A stretch of 64,000 nucleotides of DNA, taken from contig NC_090594.1 of assembly GCF_017918235.1 (NCBI RefSeq), forward strand, positions 1,021,501 to 1,085,500. Direction: 5' to 3'. Shown here piece by piece: positions 38,974 through 49,700 of this stretch (the first letter of the stretch is position 1; every line of letters starts with the position of its first letter). Made by a program: the position numbers and the translations under genes. This DNA comes from Porcisia hertigi (Eukaryota > Euglenozoa > Kinetoplastea > Trypanosomatida > Trypanosomatidae). Below the pieces are notes generated by a model. The model made no database searches. It was not told the DNA's origin and saw nothing but the letters and a program-made list of their open reading frames with translations.

Positions 38974-39851
38974 CCTTTGCTGGGGATTCGAAATTTCAGT
39001 CAGCGAAAAAAGAAAGGGAACGGATATCCGCCTTGCAATGAGAGTATCAATGCAGGAATGGGGTTGATATGGACCGGCTCAAAGCCCACCTTCGCGTCCG
39101 TGCTGGTGCCGTAGGATATCTATGAAGTAGTATGAATGTAAGTTGATCTATATGTGCCAATGAGCCTGTATGTCTAGCTCTTTTCGGTTTGTTTCGTGTG
39201 TCTGTGTGTGTGTGTGTGTGTTGAGTTGCTCATTGCAGCCGCCTGCCCACGAAGAACCAAGTCCCCCCCTCCATACCACCACCACACGCACAGGGGCATT
39301 TAGCCAACCACCACACACACACACAAAGTCAATGGGGGGGGGGGAGAGAGAGAGAGACGAAAAGACACATGAATTCGTAGAACCAAATGTAGCAAGGGAG
39401 GGGGGGGGGGGAAGGGAGCAACGGAGACGCATACCTCCCCATTCGATATGCCCACAAATTCTTCGCTTCTTCATAAGACAGCACGTCCACCTGCCCCCAG
39501 CCCCGGTATCGCCCGACATTTTTTACAGACGCTCCCCCTTTTGGCATGCAACACAACAAGTGTCTCTGCGCAAGCAGTGCCATGGCAGGACCAAAGATGG
39601 TCCGGCGGGGGGGGGGGGGATGTTACTCGCAGGGCAGTCTCTCTGCATGCAACGGGAGTATTGACAGATCGGTGGAGGCCACAGTCCAGTTGAGCAAAAT
39701 TGTGAGTAAAAGTCACATCACGCGGGACAACACGGGCGACCGACAACAGCGACGGGGTGGCCATATTTGTCATCGTTGGTAGGAGTCTAGGTGACGTCTA
39801 CAACAAAGAACACCCGTTGCTGGCCTTGGATTGACACCCTGCGCTCAGCTG
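38974..39851. other. Intergenic: 3'UTR of the ankyrin gene and leader of the 668-residue gene
   Basis: No gene seen. It holds a (TG)n run at 39197-39221 and G-runs at about 39335-39344, 39400-39411 and 39605-39619. These are C-rich pyrimidine tracts on the coding strand and probable splice signals. Confidence 0.45.
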
Positions 39852-40373
39852 TTACTCGAGTAGAGCTATCACGGCTGTCTGGGTCGCCGCCTTGGCGCAG
39901 TCCGCAGGGGTCATGCCCACTACATTCTTTGCCGTCTTTGAGGCGCCATTGCCAAGCAGTAGCGCCACCACCTCTGCTCTGCCAGAGAGTGCGGCGAGGT
40001 GCATGGGCGTGCGTTTTGAAGTGTCGCGCGCGTTCACGTTGCTGCCCTCGTTGAGGAGAGCTTCGACTATAAGTGTGTGTCCGCGGTCTGCAGCGTAGTG
40101 CAGCGGTGTCCAACCTTCAGCTTCGGCAGCGTCGATATCGACCTGCTGCGTGCCACTACGGTCAAGAATCACTTTGACAAAATCGATATTGCCCGAAAAC
40201 GCAGCATGGTGTAGCAATGTAAGCTTCTGGTCATCGCACTCGCTGAGGCACCCACCCTTCCCCACGTACTCCATAAAGCGCTCGGCATTACCACGGCGAC
40301 AGGCATCAAAGATGCTCTCGGCGGGAGCCCCCCGCCGAGTCGGGGCACCACGGAGCGCACGCGTGGTCGACAT
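39852..40373 (-). CDS. Small ankyrin-repeat protein
   Basis: This 173-residue protein is almost entirely an ankyrin stack. After a short Arg/Ala-rich lead it starts with SIFDACRRGNAERFMEYV, a capping repeat. Full repeats follow with the hallmark TPLHxAA/GH pattern: LTLLHHAAFSGNIDFVKVIL, then GWTPLHYAADRGHTLIVEALL with EGSNVNARD, then RTPMHLAALSGRAEVVALLL with NGASKTAKN. It ends in a capping GMTPADCAKA segment. Ankyrin stacks bind partner proteins; no catalytic part is present. An upstream GTG extends the frame by four codons; the ATG at 40373 is used. The partner and process are unknown. Confidence 0.88.
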   Translation of the reverse strand: MSTTRALRGAPTRRGAPAESIFDACRRGNAERFMEYVGKGGCLSECDDQKLTLLHHAAFSGNIDFVKVILDRSGTQQVDIDAAEAEGWTPLHYAADRGHTLIVEALLNEGSNVNARDTSKRTPMHLAALSGRAEVVALLLGNGASKTAKNVVGMTPADCAKAATQTAVIALLE

Positions 40374-41663
40374 TGTTTGGGGCACGAGATAGGGAAAAGG
40401 TAAGAAGGACGTGTACTGCTAACAGGTGCAATTGTTTTTTTTTTCGTGTTTCTCAGGCGGAGGTGATGTGCGCCTAGTGAGGAGCTCCCCCACCCCACCC
40501 CAACGAGTGGCACGGTAGGGAGGAGTGAGCATCGGGTTGAGTTTTTGAGATGAGTGATATTTTCGAGGAGGCGAGCATCTGAGATTCCGAGTGGTGCTGA
40601 AGAAAGGAAAAGGGGGCGCGGGGAGGGGGGGGGGGGCTTGCAGGGAAAACTCAAAGCATACCTGCAAAAACACACAGAGCCTCCGTGTGTCCGCTCGAGT
40701 TTTAAGCCGTCAGTATGAACAGATGTCCCATGAAGAGGGAGAAATCGGTCCAGAAAAGGCTTGCGGAGCTGCCGAGTCTCGAAGTCTCTCGATTTGACAG
40801 CGACAGAGGTGGATACGACTTACATACTTTCATGCTAAGGAAACCAAAAGACTGGATCTAGAATACACGGGAACACACAAAAAAAAAACAACGATGCAAA
40901 TACACCCACTCACCCGCCCACGCAAACACACACGCCCGTCCACAAAAAATCCAACACCCCACACGCGACCTCAAAACGGCGGAAAAAAAAAAGAGACGCA
41001 CCCACACGACTTTCGTGGCAACAAAAACATCAAATAAAAGAGGGGAGACCCTCGAGGGCCAAATCCATCTACTTCACCCCAAGTCGCTGTATCGCACACG
41101 CACAGAACCACACCAAGGAGACCTGGTGTTGCCACTCGATAATACGACGCCCCTTACTTACCGTACACGAGATCTTCCACACCTCCTGGGTCCAAAAGCA
41201 CCGATGCCATTTCTGAATGGAGGAAAAGGAATAAAAGAGAGACATGCTGTAAACGGGGACGAGTCTTTACTCGTTCGCTTTCCAGATCCTCCTCCACGAA
41301 AGGATCAAGCCCGTGAGAGCGTTAAGGAAATGAAGGAGGAGAAGGGGGGGGGGGGGGGGGGGCGGGCACAGATGGTGCAAGGAGCGGCTTCAATGGCGGT
41401 TAACGGGAAAACAAGCGACTTGGACTTGACACGCGAAACGAAAAACACACTTCACACTATACCCCCCGTTCTCCTCCCTCCCTCCCCCCTCACACGTCGA
41501 CACCGCCGTACTCTTGCCAGCAAGATGTGCGATCGTCGAGGCATTCGCTTGGGGGAAAAGGAAGCGAGGAAGAGAGGCACTGCACTTTATGGGTGCCTTG
41601 GAGCCGGAGGCCTACGAAAGAGGAAGGTCTGTAGTGAGCTCTGTCCTCTCACCTGGGGTACAC
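40374..41663. other. Intergenic, 1.3 kb: 3'UTR of the HSBP1 gene and leader of the ankyrin gene
   Basis: No credible gene on the unit's own strand. A long open frame on the opposite strand (41015-41734) begins at a non-ATG codon, is low-complexity and overlaps the HSBP1 gene; I regard it as chance. The stretch holds a 19-nt G-run at 41344-41362, the longest homopolymer seen here, plus a G-run at about 40625-40636 and A-runs near 40880-40889 and 40984-40992. Confidence 0.5.
41344..41362. repeat. 19-nt G homopolymer
   Basis: Nineteen consecutive G residues form the longest homopolymer seen in the window. On the coding strand of the minus unit it is a C-run in the HSBP1-ankyrin interval. The exact length may be uncertain for technical reasons. 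Confidence 0.85.
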
Positions 41664-41975
41664 TTATTTCTTTGGTCCCGCAGCGGCTGTATTGCCCTCA
41701 TCTGTGCCACATTGCCGCATCAAGGTCTCAATAGAATTCTCAAGTTCATCAATGCGAACACTGACCTCATCGATGCGGGACACAATGGACGTTGACATCT
41801 CCTCAAAGCGACTCTGCATCTGCTGGAGTAGTCCCTGCACATAGGACGTCAGCTCCTGTGTGCCCCCTTGAGGGGCTGATCCGCCTGCCGCTGTCGCAGA
41901 AGGCGGGCGGGCGTTGCTGGGCGATGAGCTGGCAAGTTTGCCGCGGGGTGGAGAGGAAGAGGTCTTTGCAGGCAT
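41664..41975 (-). CDS. HSBP1: HSBP1 (heat shock factor-binding protein 1) homologue
   Basis: This 103-residue protein has a disordered Ser/Pro/Ala-rich lead (1-38) and then a core (about 40-90) matching animal HSBP1 almost position by position. It has QELTSYVQGLLQQMQSRFEEM, the partner of the human DLTSVVQTLLQQMQDKFQTM stretch, then IVSRIDEVSVRIDELENSIETLM. The core is a heptad coiled coil that forms trimers or hexamers. HSBP1 was named for repressing heat shock factor but is also known to promote assembly of the WASH actin-nucleating complex through CCDC53 at centrosomes. Trypanosomatids control heat shock after transcription, so the HSF link is unlikely to apply. The ATG at 41975 follows a likely acceptor at about 42141 on the coding strand. 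The start is well supported, since upstream sequence is UTR-like. Confidence 0.9.
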   Translation of the reverse strand: MPAKTSSSPPRGKLASSSPSNARPPSATAAGGSAPQGGTQELTSYVQGLLQQMQSRFEEMSTSIVSRIDEVSVRIDELENSIETLMRQCGTDEGNTAAAGPKK

Positions 41976-44170
41976 GGTCGGCGTTACACAAGAAGCCTTC
42001 AAGGGCGAAACAAAATACAACACAGCGTCGTGGGATCGAGGGGGCAAAAATGCGATGACGATAAAACGGAACGTCACCGGATGTCGCTTTTTTTCTTCCT
42101 TTACAGCCGAGTTGTATGCAATTCTGGCGACGGCGTTGAACTGAAAGAAAAAAAAACACAGCACTGAGGGAGGACACTAAAAACACCTGAATATAAATAC
42201 AAATATATATAAATATATATATTTGTGGGGGCGAAAGAAGGGGAGAATACTTGACGACCGATGCCCCCTTTCGATGTGATGCACGCTTGTTCGTCCTCAA
42301 CCAGAGAGGGGCGTAGGTGCTGTGCTAGTGCGAGCGGACTTATGAATACCACGTGTGTGTGTGTGTGTGTGTGTGTTCGCCTCCACCTGTTTTCGCTTAG
42401 CGATAGATTTCAATCAATCTACTTCCACCCGCAAGCGTCAGATCTTTCCTGTCTGGGAGGTGATTGAAGCAACAATAATAACAAAAAAAAAAACAGCGAG
42501 TTAAAAAAAAAGTAGTATGGAGGTGGGTACAGTGTTTAGTAAATATTACGAATCTGCATATGGCAAGAATGGAAAAACAGGCAGCAACAAAAACGTGAGG
42601 CAAACGTGAGAACAAGTAAAGTCATTGGCAAACGTTGGTGATGAGACACCGCCTTGTGAATAGGCGCTTCCTCAAGAGTGGTGTTCGCTATAGCACAGCA
42701 TGCCGCCCTCTCAGAGACATTGTCTATCGTCAGAGTGCTAGATCGTGCTCGGCGAAGTGGTTCACGGTGCATTGAGACCCCTTATTAGTACAATGTGTCG
42801 CCCCCCCCCCCACTTTTGTATGAGAAGCAGCGGCCTCGCGCAGTGCCTTTGCGTTTTTCCCCCACGTCCCTTCGCTCGTCACCTTCACAAACAGTTACGT
42901 TGCGGAGGGCTACTTGTCTTCCGGAAATCCTTTAAGTGTGTGTCATGTTTATCGACGCGCACATCCGCGTAACACATCCCCATCGACAACAAGATTGAAC
43001 AATACAATGACAAAAACACCTCCAGGGGTACATTCACTCACTCAGTGTGCCTTCCAAGGGTACACACGAACACACACGTCAAATCAATACACACCGATGA
43101 TGGCGGTGGTGTTTGGGGGAGTGAGGGAGGGAAGGGAAGGGCAGCAACACCAAGAAGCATATACATATATTTACTTATATAGATATATATATATGTGGAC
43201 AACAGGGGGAACACACACAGAAAAATGACGCACGCATCAGGTGAAAGAACAAGCAGGAAGCACTGTCAAAGCTATAGGGGAGAAAAAAAAAGAGGCCAAT
43301 GTATGAACATACATGACGGTATCTGCAGATGTATCGGTGTATACCTCTTGCCCACGTCCCTCTCCCAACAAAAAAGAGAAGCGCCCCCCTCTCTTGAGAA
43401 GGACTTGCTAAACAAACAACTACACAAACACAATAAACCAATTGAAGCAATCATATACCCCCGTAGGGAGGGGGGGGGGACACGTCCAGGGCAGGGGGAG
43501 AAGAGCCTCAACCACAAAGGCAGAGGCGTGTTGAATGATTTTACGGCACGATGACACGCTATAGCAGTCACATACCCCTGAGAAAGACTTGTCTGCGCGT
43601 CTGAGGAGAGGGAAAAGGCACTAGCCTGACGCCACCGCTGTGACAACCTGGCAAAGTTCAAAGGAGAGTTGTCAAACAGGACACACGCGAGGAACGACAA
43701 GGAGTGGTCCCAGCAATGTGAAATGAGCCGCACCCGCACAGGGGCGGGGGGATGAATCTGGTCTGTAAATACGAAGACAAGGACACAATGCCCGGAAAAG
43801 GAAAAGGGCTGGCATGTCACAATCAGAGAACAGTCCAGGCGCGGCAGTCGCAAAGATCATACAAGATCCGGCAGGAAAACGAGGAGGCGCTCGAAAAGAC
43901 AAAAGGGATGGTGCCATACGAGAGGGGGGGGGGGGCGGTGGCGAAGGTCGAGATGTAAACGACCCCGGGAATGGCCCTACGTTGTGTCCAGCACCGCCCC
44001 ACCGCAACGCCTGCACTATCATCTGTTTCAGGCACAACCTACACCTCCTCCATGGCGTCGTGCGTTGCTCCGAAACACACTTTTTTCAAGGAGTTTTAGT
44101 GTCACCGCGCCCATTCCTCCCCTCCCCCCCCTCCTCCCTCTCTCTCTCTCTCTCTCTCTAGAATTACTTC
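41976..44170. other. Intergenic, 2.2 kb: 3'UTR of the BTB gene and leader of the HSBP1 gene
   Basis: No credible gene. An A-run at about 42144-42156, a pyrimidine tract on the coding strand, followed by CT at 42141-42142 marks a likely splice acceptor for HSBP1. A TA hairpin lies at 42199-42226, a (TG)n run at 42353-42374, a TA-rich alternating tract at 43157-43196, a G-run near 43925-43935 and a (CT)n run at 44137-44159. Confidence 0.5.
42199..42226. repeat. 13-bp TA-rich inverted repeat upstream of HSBP1
   Basis: Arms at 42199-42211 and 42214-42226 are perfectly complementary around a two-base AA centre. Made mostly of TA steps but closed by A-T, C-G and A-T pairs, it can form a cruciform or RNA hairpin just upstream of the predicted HSBP1 splice site, and so may lie in the 3' end of the preceding transcript. 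Confidence 0.75.
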
Positions 44171-45580
44171 TTATTCACCAAAAGTGTAGTGGACGGGTGG
44201 GAGGCGACGACGCACCTCGTCTGGCGGGACAATACGCACACGCGACGCCAACTTCAGCGTGGTGGCGAAGCGCAGGCGGCGTGCGCGACCGAGAGAAACC
44301 ATCTTGCGCGAGTTCTTGAGCACATACTCCACATAGCCCTTTTCCAGATCCACCTTCACTGTTACGTAGTATCCATTTTCGATGCGCTCCAGGTTTTCCT
44401 CCTTGCGGTGGTACGGGTAATTGGTGTAAAACACGCCAGACATGTAGTAGACACAACAGTCGGGTATCTTGTGGAACTCCTGATCTGTGTTGACGCACGA
44501 TTCCGAGATGAGGCCAAACCCTACGTAGTCCGCTACCTTCACCTCGTACGTGATCGTGTGCCGCCCGGTGACAAGCGACACATCGCCGACGACGGCCACA
44601 CCGTACACCACGCGCAACCGATTTCGCTCGGGGCTCACACCGGGTCCGGGGCTGAATTGCAGTTCAGCATCGCTGTCTACATCTCCAAGCATGGCCAGCA
44701 GTCCAGGTAGTTGATAGTACGCCGCGTCGACCTTGAGACGCCTCATCGAGTCCTCTTTGAGCAGGTTGAAATAGTGGTAACCGCGGAGGTAGTCGACAAT
44801 GTACTTGAAGCAAGAGGGGTCTCGGTCGATGAAGATCGTGTCGTGCTCATCCCTGAAGACCGGTGCCACCCACTCCGTCGTCTCGGCGCCGAGGAGGATG
44901 TGAAAGTAATTGGGGGCGTCCTTGCTCAGGAGCGTTGACAATGGGACCGTGAAGCGTTCACCCCCGACGTTGAGGGAGACGACTTCCATGTAGCGCTCGG
45001 GGTGACGTGACTGGGTGATTTCCTCCAGCTTTGGCTTCATTTCCCGTCGCTCTTTCAGTAGAGTATCGAGGCGCGTCTCTATGATCTTGAAGCGAGACAC
45101 ACAACTCTCAACCCGGGCCTGAATCGCTTGTGCAGCACCGCGTGACTGCTGCAGCATTCGCGCTGCCTTTTCTTCGTCGGCCTCTTGACCGGCGGCATCC
45201 CTGGGAGAAGGAGTCTGCGACGTGGCGGAGTGCACTAGCCCGGTGGGGTCATTCTCTAGATTTTCCCCCTCCCCTCCGTCGGCAAAGGACGAAGTGACTG
45301 ATTGGTGGTCACGTACGGAGTCTCGCCCGGCAGGGGTGACCGACGTGGATGAAATGTCTGGAGCAACGTCTACGCTGTCATTGCTGGGTGCCGCGACGGA
45401 GGCCGCCGTTGTGAGCGTACGATCAGCCGGGGCGTCACCACTCTCAACGGCAAGTGATGCAGGGGTAATTGAAGTCGCGTCTCGGGCACGCTTTCGCCCC
45501 CCACGCGGCGGTGGCCGACCTCTGGCATTTTGTTGACCACCAGACTCGCTGTTCCCTTTTCCAATAGCGGTTGGCGGCAT
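44171..45580 (-). CDS. BTB/T1 (KCTD-like) protein with SPRY-like C-terminal domain
   Basis: This 469-residue protein has three parts. The N-terminal 140 residues are disordered. A coiled coil follows at about 140-190 (AAQAIQARVESCVSRFKIIE and LKERREMKPKLEEI). A potassium-channel-tetramerisation type BTB domain lies at about 197-295, with VVSLNVGGERFTVPLSTLL, then DTIFIDRDPSCFKYIVDYLRG, as in KCTD proteins and voltage-gated channel T1 domains. The C-terminal 150 residues resemble a SPRY/B30.2 sandwich: GRHTITYEVKV, YVGFGLIS, CCVYYMSGVFYTN, YYVTVKVDLEKGYVEYVL. KCTD proteins often tether substrates to cullin-3 ligases, and the SPRY-like part could supply the target site. No membrane helix is present, so it is not a channel. 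An upstream GTG extends the frame by one codon; the ATG at 45580 is used. Confidence 0.82.
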   Translation of the reverse strand: MPPTAIGKGNSESGGQQNARGRPPPRGGRKRARDATSITPASLAVESGDAPADRTLTTAASVAAPSNDSVDVAPDISSTSVTPAGRDSVRDHQSVTSSFADGGEGENLENDPTGLVHSATSQTPSPRDAAGQEADEEKAARMLQQSRGAAQAIQARVESCVSRFKIIETRLDTLLKERREMKPKLEEITQSRHPERYMEVVSLNVGGERFTVPLSTLLSKDAPNYFHILLGAETTEWVAPVFRDEHDTIFIDRDPSCFKYIVDYLRGYHYFNLLKEDSMRRLKVDAAYYQLPGLLAMLGDVDSDAELQFSPGPGVSPERNRLRVVYGVAVVGDVSLVTGRHTITYEVKVADYVGFGLISESCVNTDQEFHKIPDCCVYYMSGVFYTNYPYHRKEENLERIENGYYVTVKVDLEKGYVEYVLKNSRKMVSLGRARRLRFATTLKLASRVRIVPPDEVRRRLPPVHYTFGE

Positions 45581-46701
45581 CACGGAGAGAGTCCCTCAAC
45601 GGGCAAGGAGTTGTGACGTTGATGATACTGTCACCACACACACACACACAAGCGCGTGGAGTGCAGGGATGAATAGTCGACACTGTTGCTAAATCTGTGC
45701 AAAACAGTGTGTCTGAGGAGCACGCTAGTGGAAGCAGCACAGTACACCCAGCGCACAAGCGACTCTCACAAAGTAAACAAGACAACGGATAGACACAGTG
45801 ATAGCAGTGAGCGAACTAGAGTCAAAAAGAAAGAAAGAAAAGCGCAGATACACACCCGCCTTCGAGTGGACAGTGAGACGTACTACTGCGTAGAGTGGAA
45901 ATTGTGTACGCAATCGACAACAAAAAAAAACAATATATATATATATACATACACCTGAAGATCTGTCTGTCTGTGCTATTCAGCGTGCCCAGTGCAATGA
46001 AAGGAGACGTGCAACTGCCATTGTATACATCATGCATGTACGTGTGTGTAAGGAAAGGGATAAGATAACGGTGAATAGTAGTTTCGGCGATGGTGCAAAG
46101 TTCGAAGAAAAGTAGTGGGTAGATGAGTGGAGGTGTGATGTTTGTATGTGTGTGTGTGTGTGGGGGGGGGAGGGAGAAGCAGAGGGGGACGCGCGAGGCC
46201 GAAGGACATGGGCTGAGGTGGATGCGACACAGAGACCTCAGTTGTGGTTAGTCGCGCGTCGTCCCTCCCTGTTCTCCCCCCCCCCTCCTCGGGCCTCTCC
46301 TGGAATTTATTTTCATTTCCAAACCCTTGCAGGCGATCTCTTTTTTTTTCTCTTCCGAGACAACGTGATGCGGACAAATACAACAACAGGGTCGTCACGA
46401 AGAGGCGACACACACACACACACACGAAAAAAGCAGACGCATGCGCCAACATTCAAGAAAAGCCCCACAAACGGTGACAGAACCCCATTATGTACATAGT
46501 AAACGGATCCAAATAGCCTGCTCACCGTGGACTTCTTGGATTTCTGTGGCGTTAGAGAAAGCGAGCTGCGCGATACTGCTTCACTGGAAAATGCTCTCAT
46601 CTTCCCTGCGAGCGGTTCCACGAAACTGTTCCTAGTGGGCCTGTTTCATGGGAATGTCGTCGCATCTGTTTGCGTGTGTGTTTGTGTTACTTAGCCTCTC
46701 G
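45581..46701. other. Intergenic, 1.1 kb: 3'UTR of the TRAPPC9-like gene and leader of the BTB gene
   Basis: No gene seen. A CA run lies at about 45634-45650, a TA-rich tract at about 45932-45948, and a TG run with a following G-run at about 46145-46169. Purine-rich stretches on the plus strand at about 45826-45842 are a possible pyrimidine tract for the BTB mRNA. Confidence 0.45.
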
Positions 46702-49700
46702 TCAGGATACGCACGAGTGTTCGGCAATTAGATGAATTGTGTGAGTCAGTTCTCGCTCAGTTTCATCCCTGATGGTGACGCGCAGCACGTGCTCGCCCGT
46801 CTTGAACGCGAGGAGCTCAAACTCTCCCTTGTACACCGCGCGCCCCCCCTCGCCAACCATCGTATCGGCCTTCACTGCACCTGCGAGCACCGCCACGTCA
46901 AAATGCGCATCGATAGAGACGTGGACGTGAAGGGGGATTGCGCGGCGCCACCGCGGCGCTGCAACAGAAAGGTGCAAACGAATCGGCGTCACAGCAGGGA
47001 TAACGATCGGCACCAAAGAGCCGTGCCCACCACTTTTTAGCGCACCAATCTCAGAGCTCTCCTTTGTGGGAAAAAGATACCGATCTCGATTCAAACTCTG
47101 CAGTCCAACCGTGCCTGTTTCCGGCGCCCAGTCCATGGACTCCGTGTGGCGCCGCGAAAACGCGGAGTTGGATGCTACTTCACCTGGCAGCAGATCCCCT
47201 TCCTGCAATGTCCGCGAGTGCGCCATGTTTTGGCCTGCTGTTGCCGCAGGCTGCGCAACACTGTCGTGCGCGGCTGCTGCCGTCACGACGCCGGTAGCGC
47301 CAGGGAGGCCTGTGGCGCAGTGACCACGTTTCGCACGCGAGACAACAAGGTTCCTTTCCGTTTTTCCATACAAGGAGCTTCCGCCGGACTCCCAGCGGTA
47401 CAAAGGTACCACCCCTTCGCTGAGCGCCTCCCTGTGTGAGGCATTTGTGATGAGCAGGCCTTTGCTTTCGACTGGTACGATCAACGATGGCGCCTCTATG
47501 GCCTGCTGTCGTAGCGCTGTATGCGATACGCACACCTCGAGTGACACCACACACTCGTCGAGCGGCTCCGCACTTACCAATTCGTTGCTTATAAGTGAGA
47601 GGTCCAATTCCAGTGTGCCGGTGCACTGAGTCAACTCGCGCACCACCCACGGCACCAAAAACCGAAAGCCGTCCTTCCCTTGTGCGGGCGGAATGTGCGT
47701 CAGCTTTATGGGAGGCACCACGTACTCGGCACCAGCGACAATGAAGGCATCCGGCAATTCCGCAAATGCGAGGGCAGTCAGCTGCAGCTCCATGCTGTAG
47801 AGTCGACTACGGTTCGCGACGCGCACCTCCACCGCGTGGCGGTCCTTAGTGAGTGCCACGGACGTGACAATGAGGCCGGGCGAGTGAAAGAGGCGCAGCC
47901 GCGTCTCTGTGACTCGCCGCGGTATGACCGCGTATACGGGAACCGCATCCGGCACGTTGGCAGGCTTCTCCGGGGTGGGGTGAGGCAGTGAAAGATCCGT
48001 GCGGAACATAACGTAGTGCGCACCGAATTTTCCAATTGTCGGTGGCGCCTCCAGGGTGCCCGGTATAATGACAACATCACCAGGCTGTAGTGGTGTGCGA
48101 GCCGCTGCGGTGAGGGCGCGCTTGTTCAGCGTAACCGTTGTTTCCGTCTCACTGCGGCGCTCCTTGCATCCCTCGCAGCCCTCCAACTGGCATTGCTCAC
48201 TGTGTACTGTGAGTGAAATACAAGTGATGGGCACCGAGCCGCAGTTGACCACCCGCACCGTAAAGTCGATGCGCTGGCTCCCGAAGACCTCCAGTTCGCT
48301 CGTGCTCAGGGTACACGACACCTGTGGCAGTCGCTGCAGCACTGGAATGTGCATCGGGGCGGGTAGTTTTCCAGTGATCGACTGGGACGAATGCGTCTCT
48401 GCCAATCGCAGATGTACACCGTCAATGAGGAGAGTGCCTTCCTCGGTTGGTTGCACCTGCAGAAGCACTTTGCGCTTGGCGAGCGGAGACACCTCCACAT
48501 CGGACAAAACGTACGAGATGGGTGAGCGCATCGGGCGCGAGAGCGACTTTGACACTGCGGGATTCTCCGCTGCGGTGTCCTCGTCCGCGCAGCTGGGAGA
48601 CGCACAGGATTGGCACCGCAAGGCCAATGCGTCAAACACCAGTGGCTCATGGAAAGGATTGTACAATGTCACCAGGACTGATCCAACGTCGCCAACAGTC
48701 CATACGGTACGACTACCCAATTTTACGCCGTTCAGGCACAGGATAGTCAGTTTCAGTCGCTGCGTATCAATGAAAGTGAAGAGAGCTCCGCCGACCGGCA
48801 CTGTCTGGGGTGCGAGATGCGGCGGCAGGGGAAAAGCTTCCCACGCCAGGAAAAAGGGGGCTGGTACAATGGTCGTGCTTACCTGCGGTTCAAGCAGCGC
48901 CGAGGTCTCACACACCAGAGACTTGAGAGTCCGCTGAGTTGCCTTCTCGAGAAGGTGAGGAAACTGGAAGAGGAGCAGCGTCGCGAGCTGACAGCGCAGC
49001 GCCGCCGTCACCGTTGCCGCAGCCATGCCATCGAAGACCTCGATGAGTTCCAGCAACAGTGGGACCTTCAGGAGTGCGGCGTTGGTGATCAGCTGATTGA
49101 GCCGCGCCACACCGCAATCTGGGGCGTGCTCCTCCAGAGCACTGAATATGCCCATGGCTGGAGAAATCGAGGCGTTCGGATGCACCGATGCCTCAAGGCC
49201 GTTGTTGCTCTCCATTAGGTGTGGGGCTCGCGTGGCTGTCGCGTCGCGGCTGAGCTGACAGAGCGGGTCGGCTGATGAGTCAGCGTGTGCAGTGGTCCCC
49301 CCGAGACTCGCATTGCTGGCCGGTGCATGAAGGCCAACAAGCGGCAGTCCAATGCCAGCCAGTGCACACACGCGCAGGAGCACCTCGGCGGCCTCCTGTC
49401 TGCAATGCAGACGTGTTTTGACGGCAGCGTATTCAACCAACAGCGCCCGTGCACGGCGCTCAGCGCCGTTGATCATGGACAAATATGCAAAAAAGAGAAG
49501 GCTCCGCACCGTCCACTCATCCCCATAGGCGCCAGGAAAAAGACTGCGCAGCGAGCTTAGCTCGGCGAGAAAAGGCTGCCGCGCTTTCCGGGCTGCCAGC
49601 AACTCCAGTCGCTTAAAGCGAATCTCCAATTCCCGCTTACGTAGCATTGAAAACGATGTGCTCACGGCTGCCGCAGTTGCACCTCCGCCGCCGATCCCCG

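Noticed and set aside
41015-41734. Long plus-strand open frame (239 codons) opposite the HSBP1 gene
   Set aside because: It starts at a GTG, is on the wrong strand for the unit, contains a poly-Gly stretch from the 19-nt G-run, and overlaps a well-supported gene.
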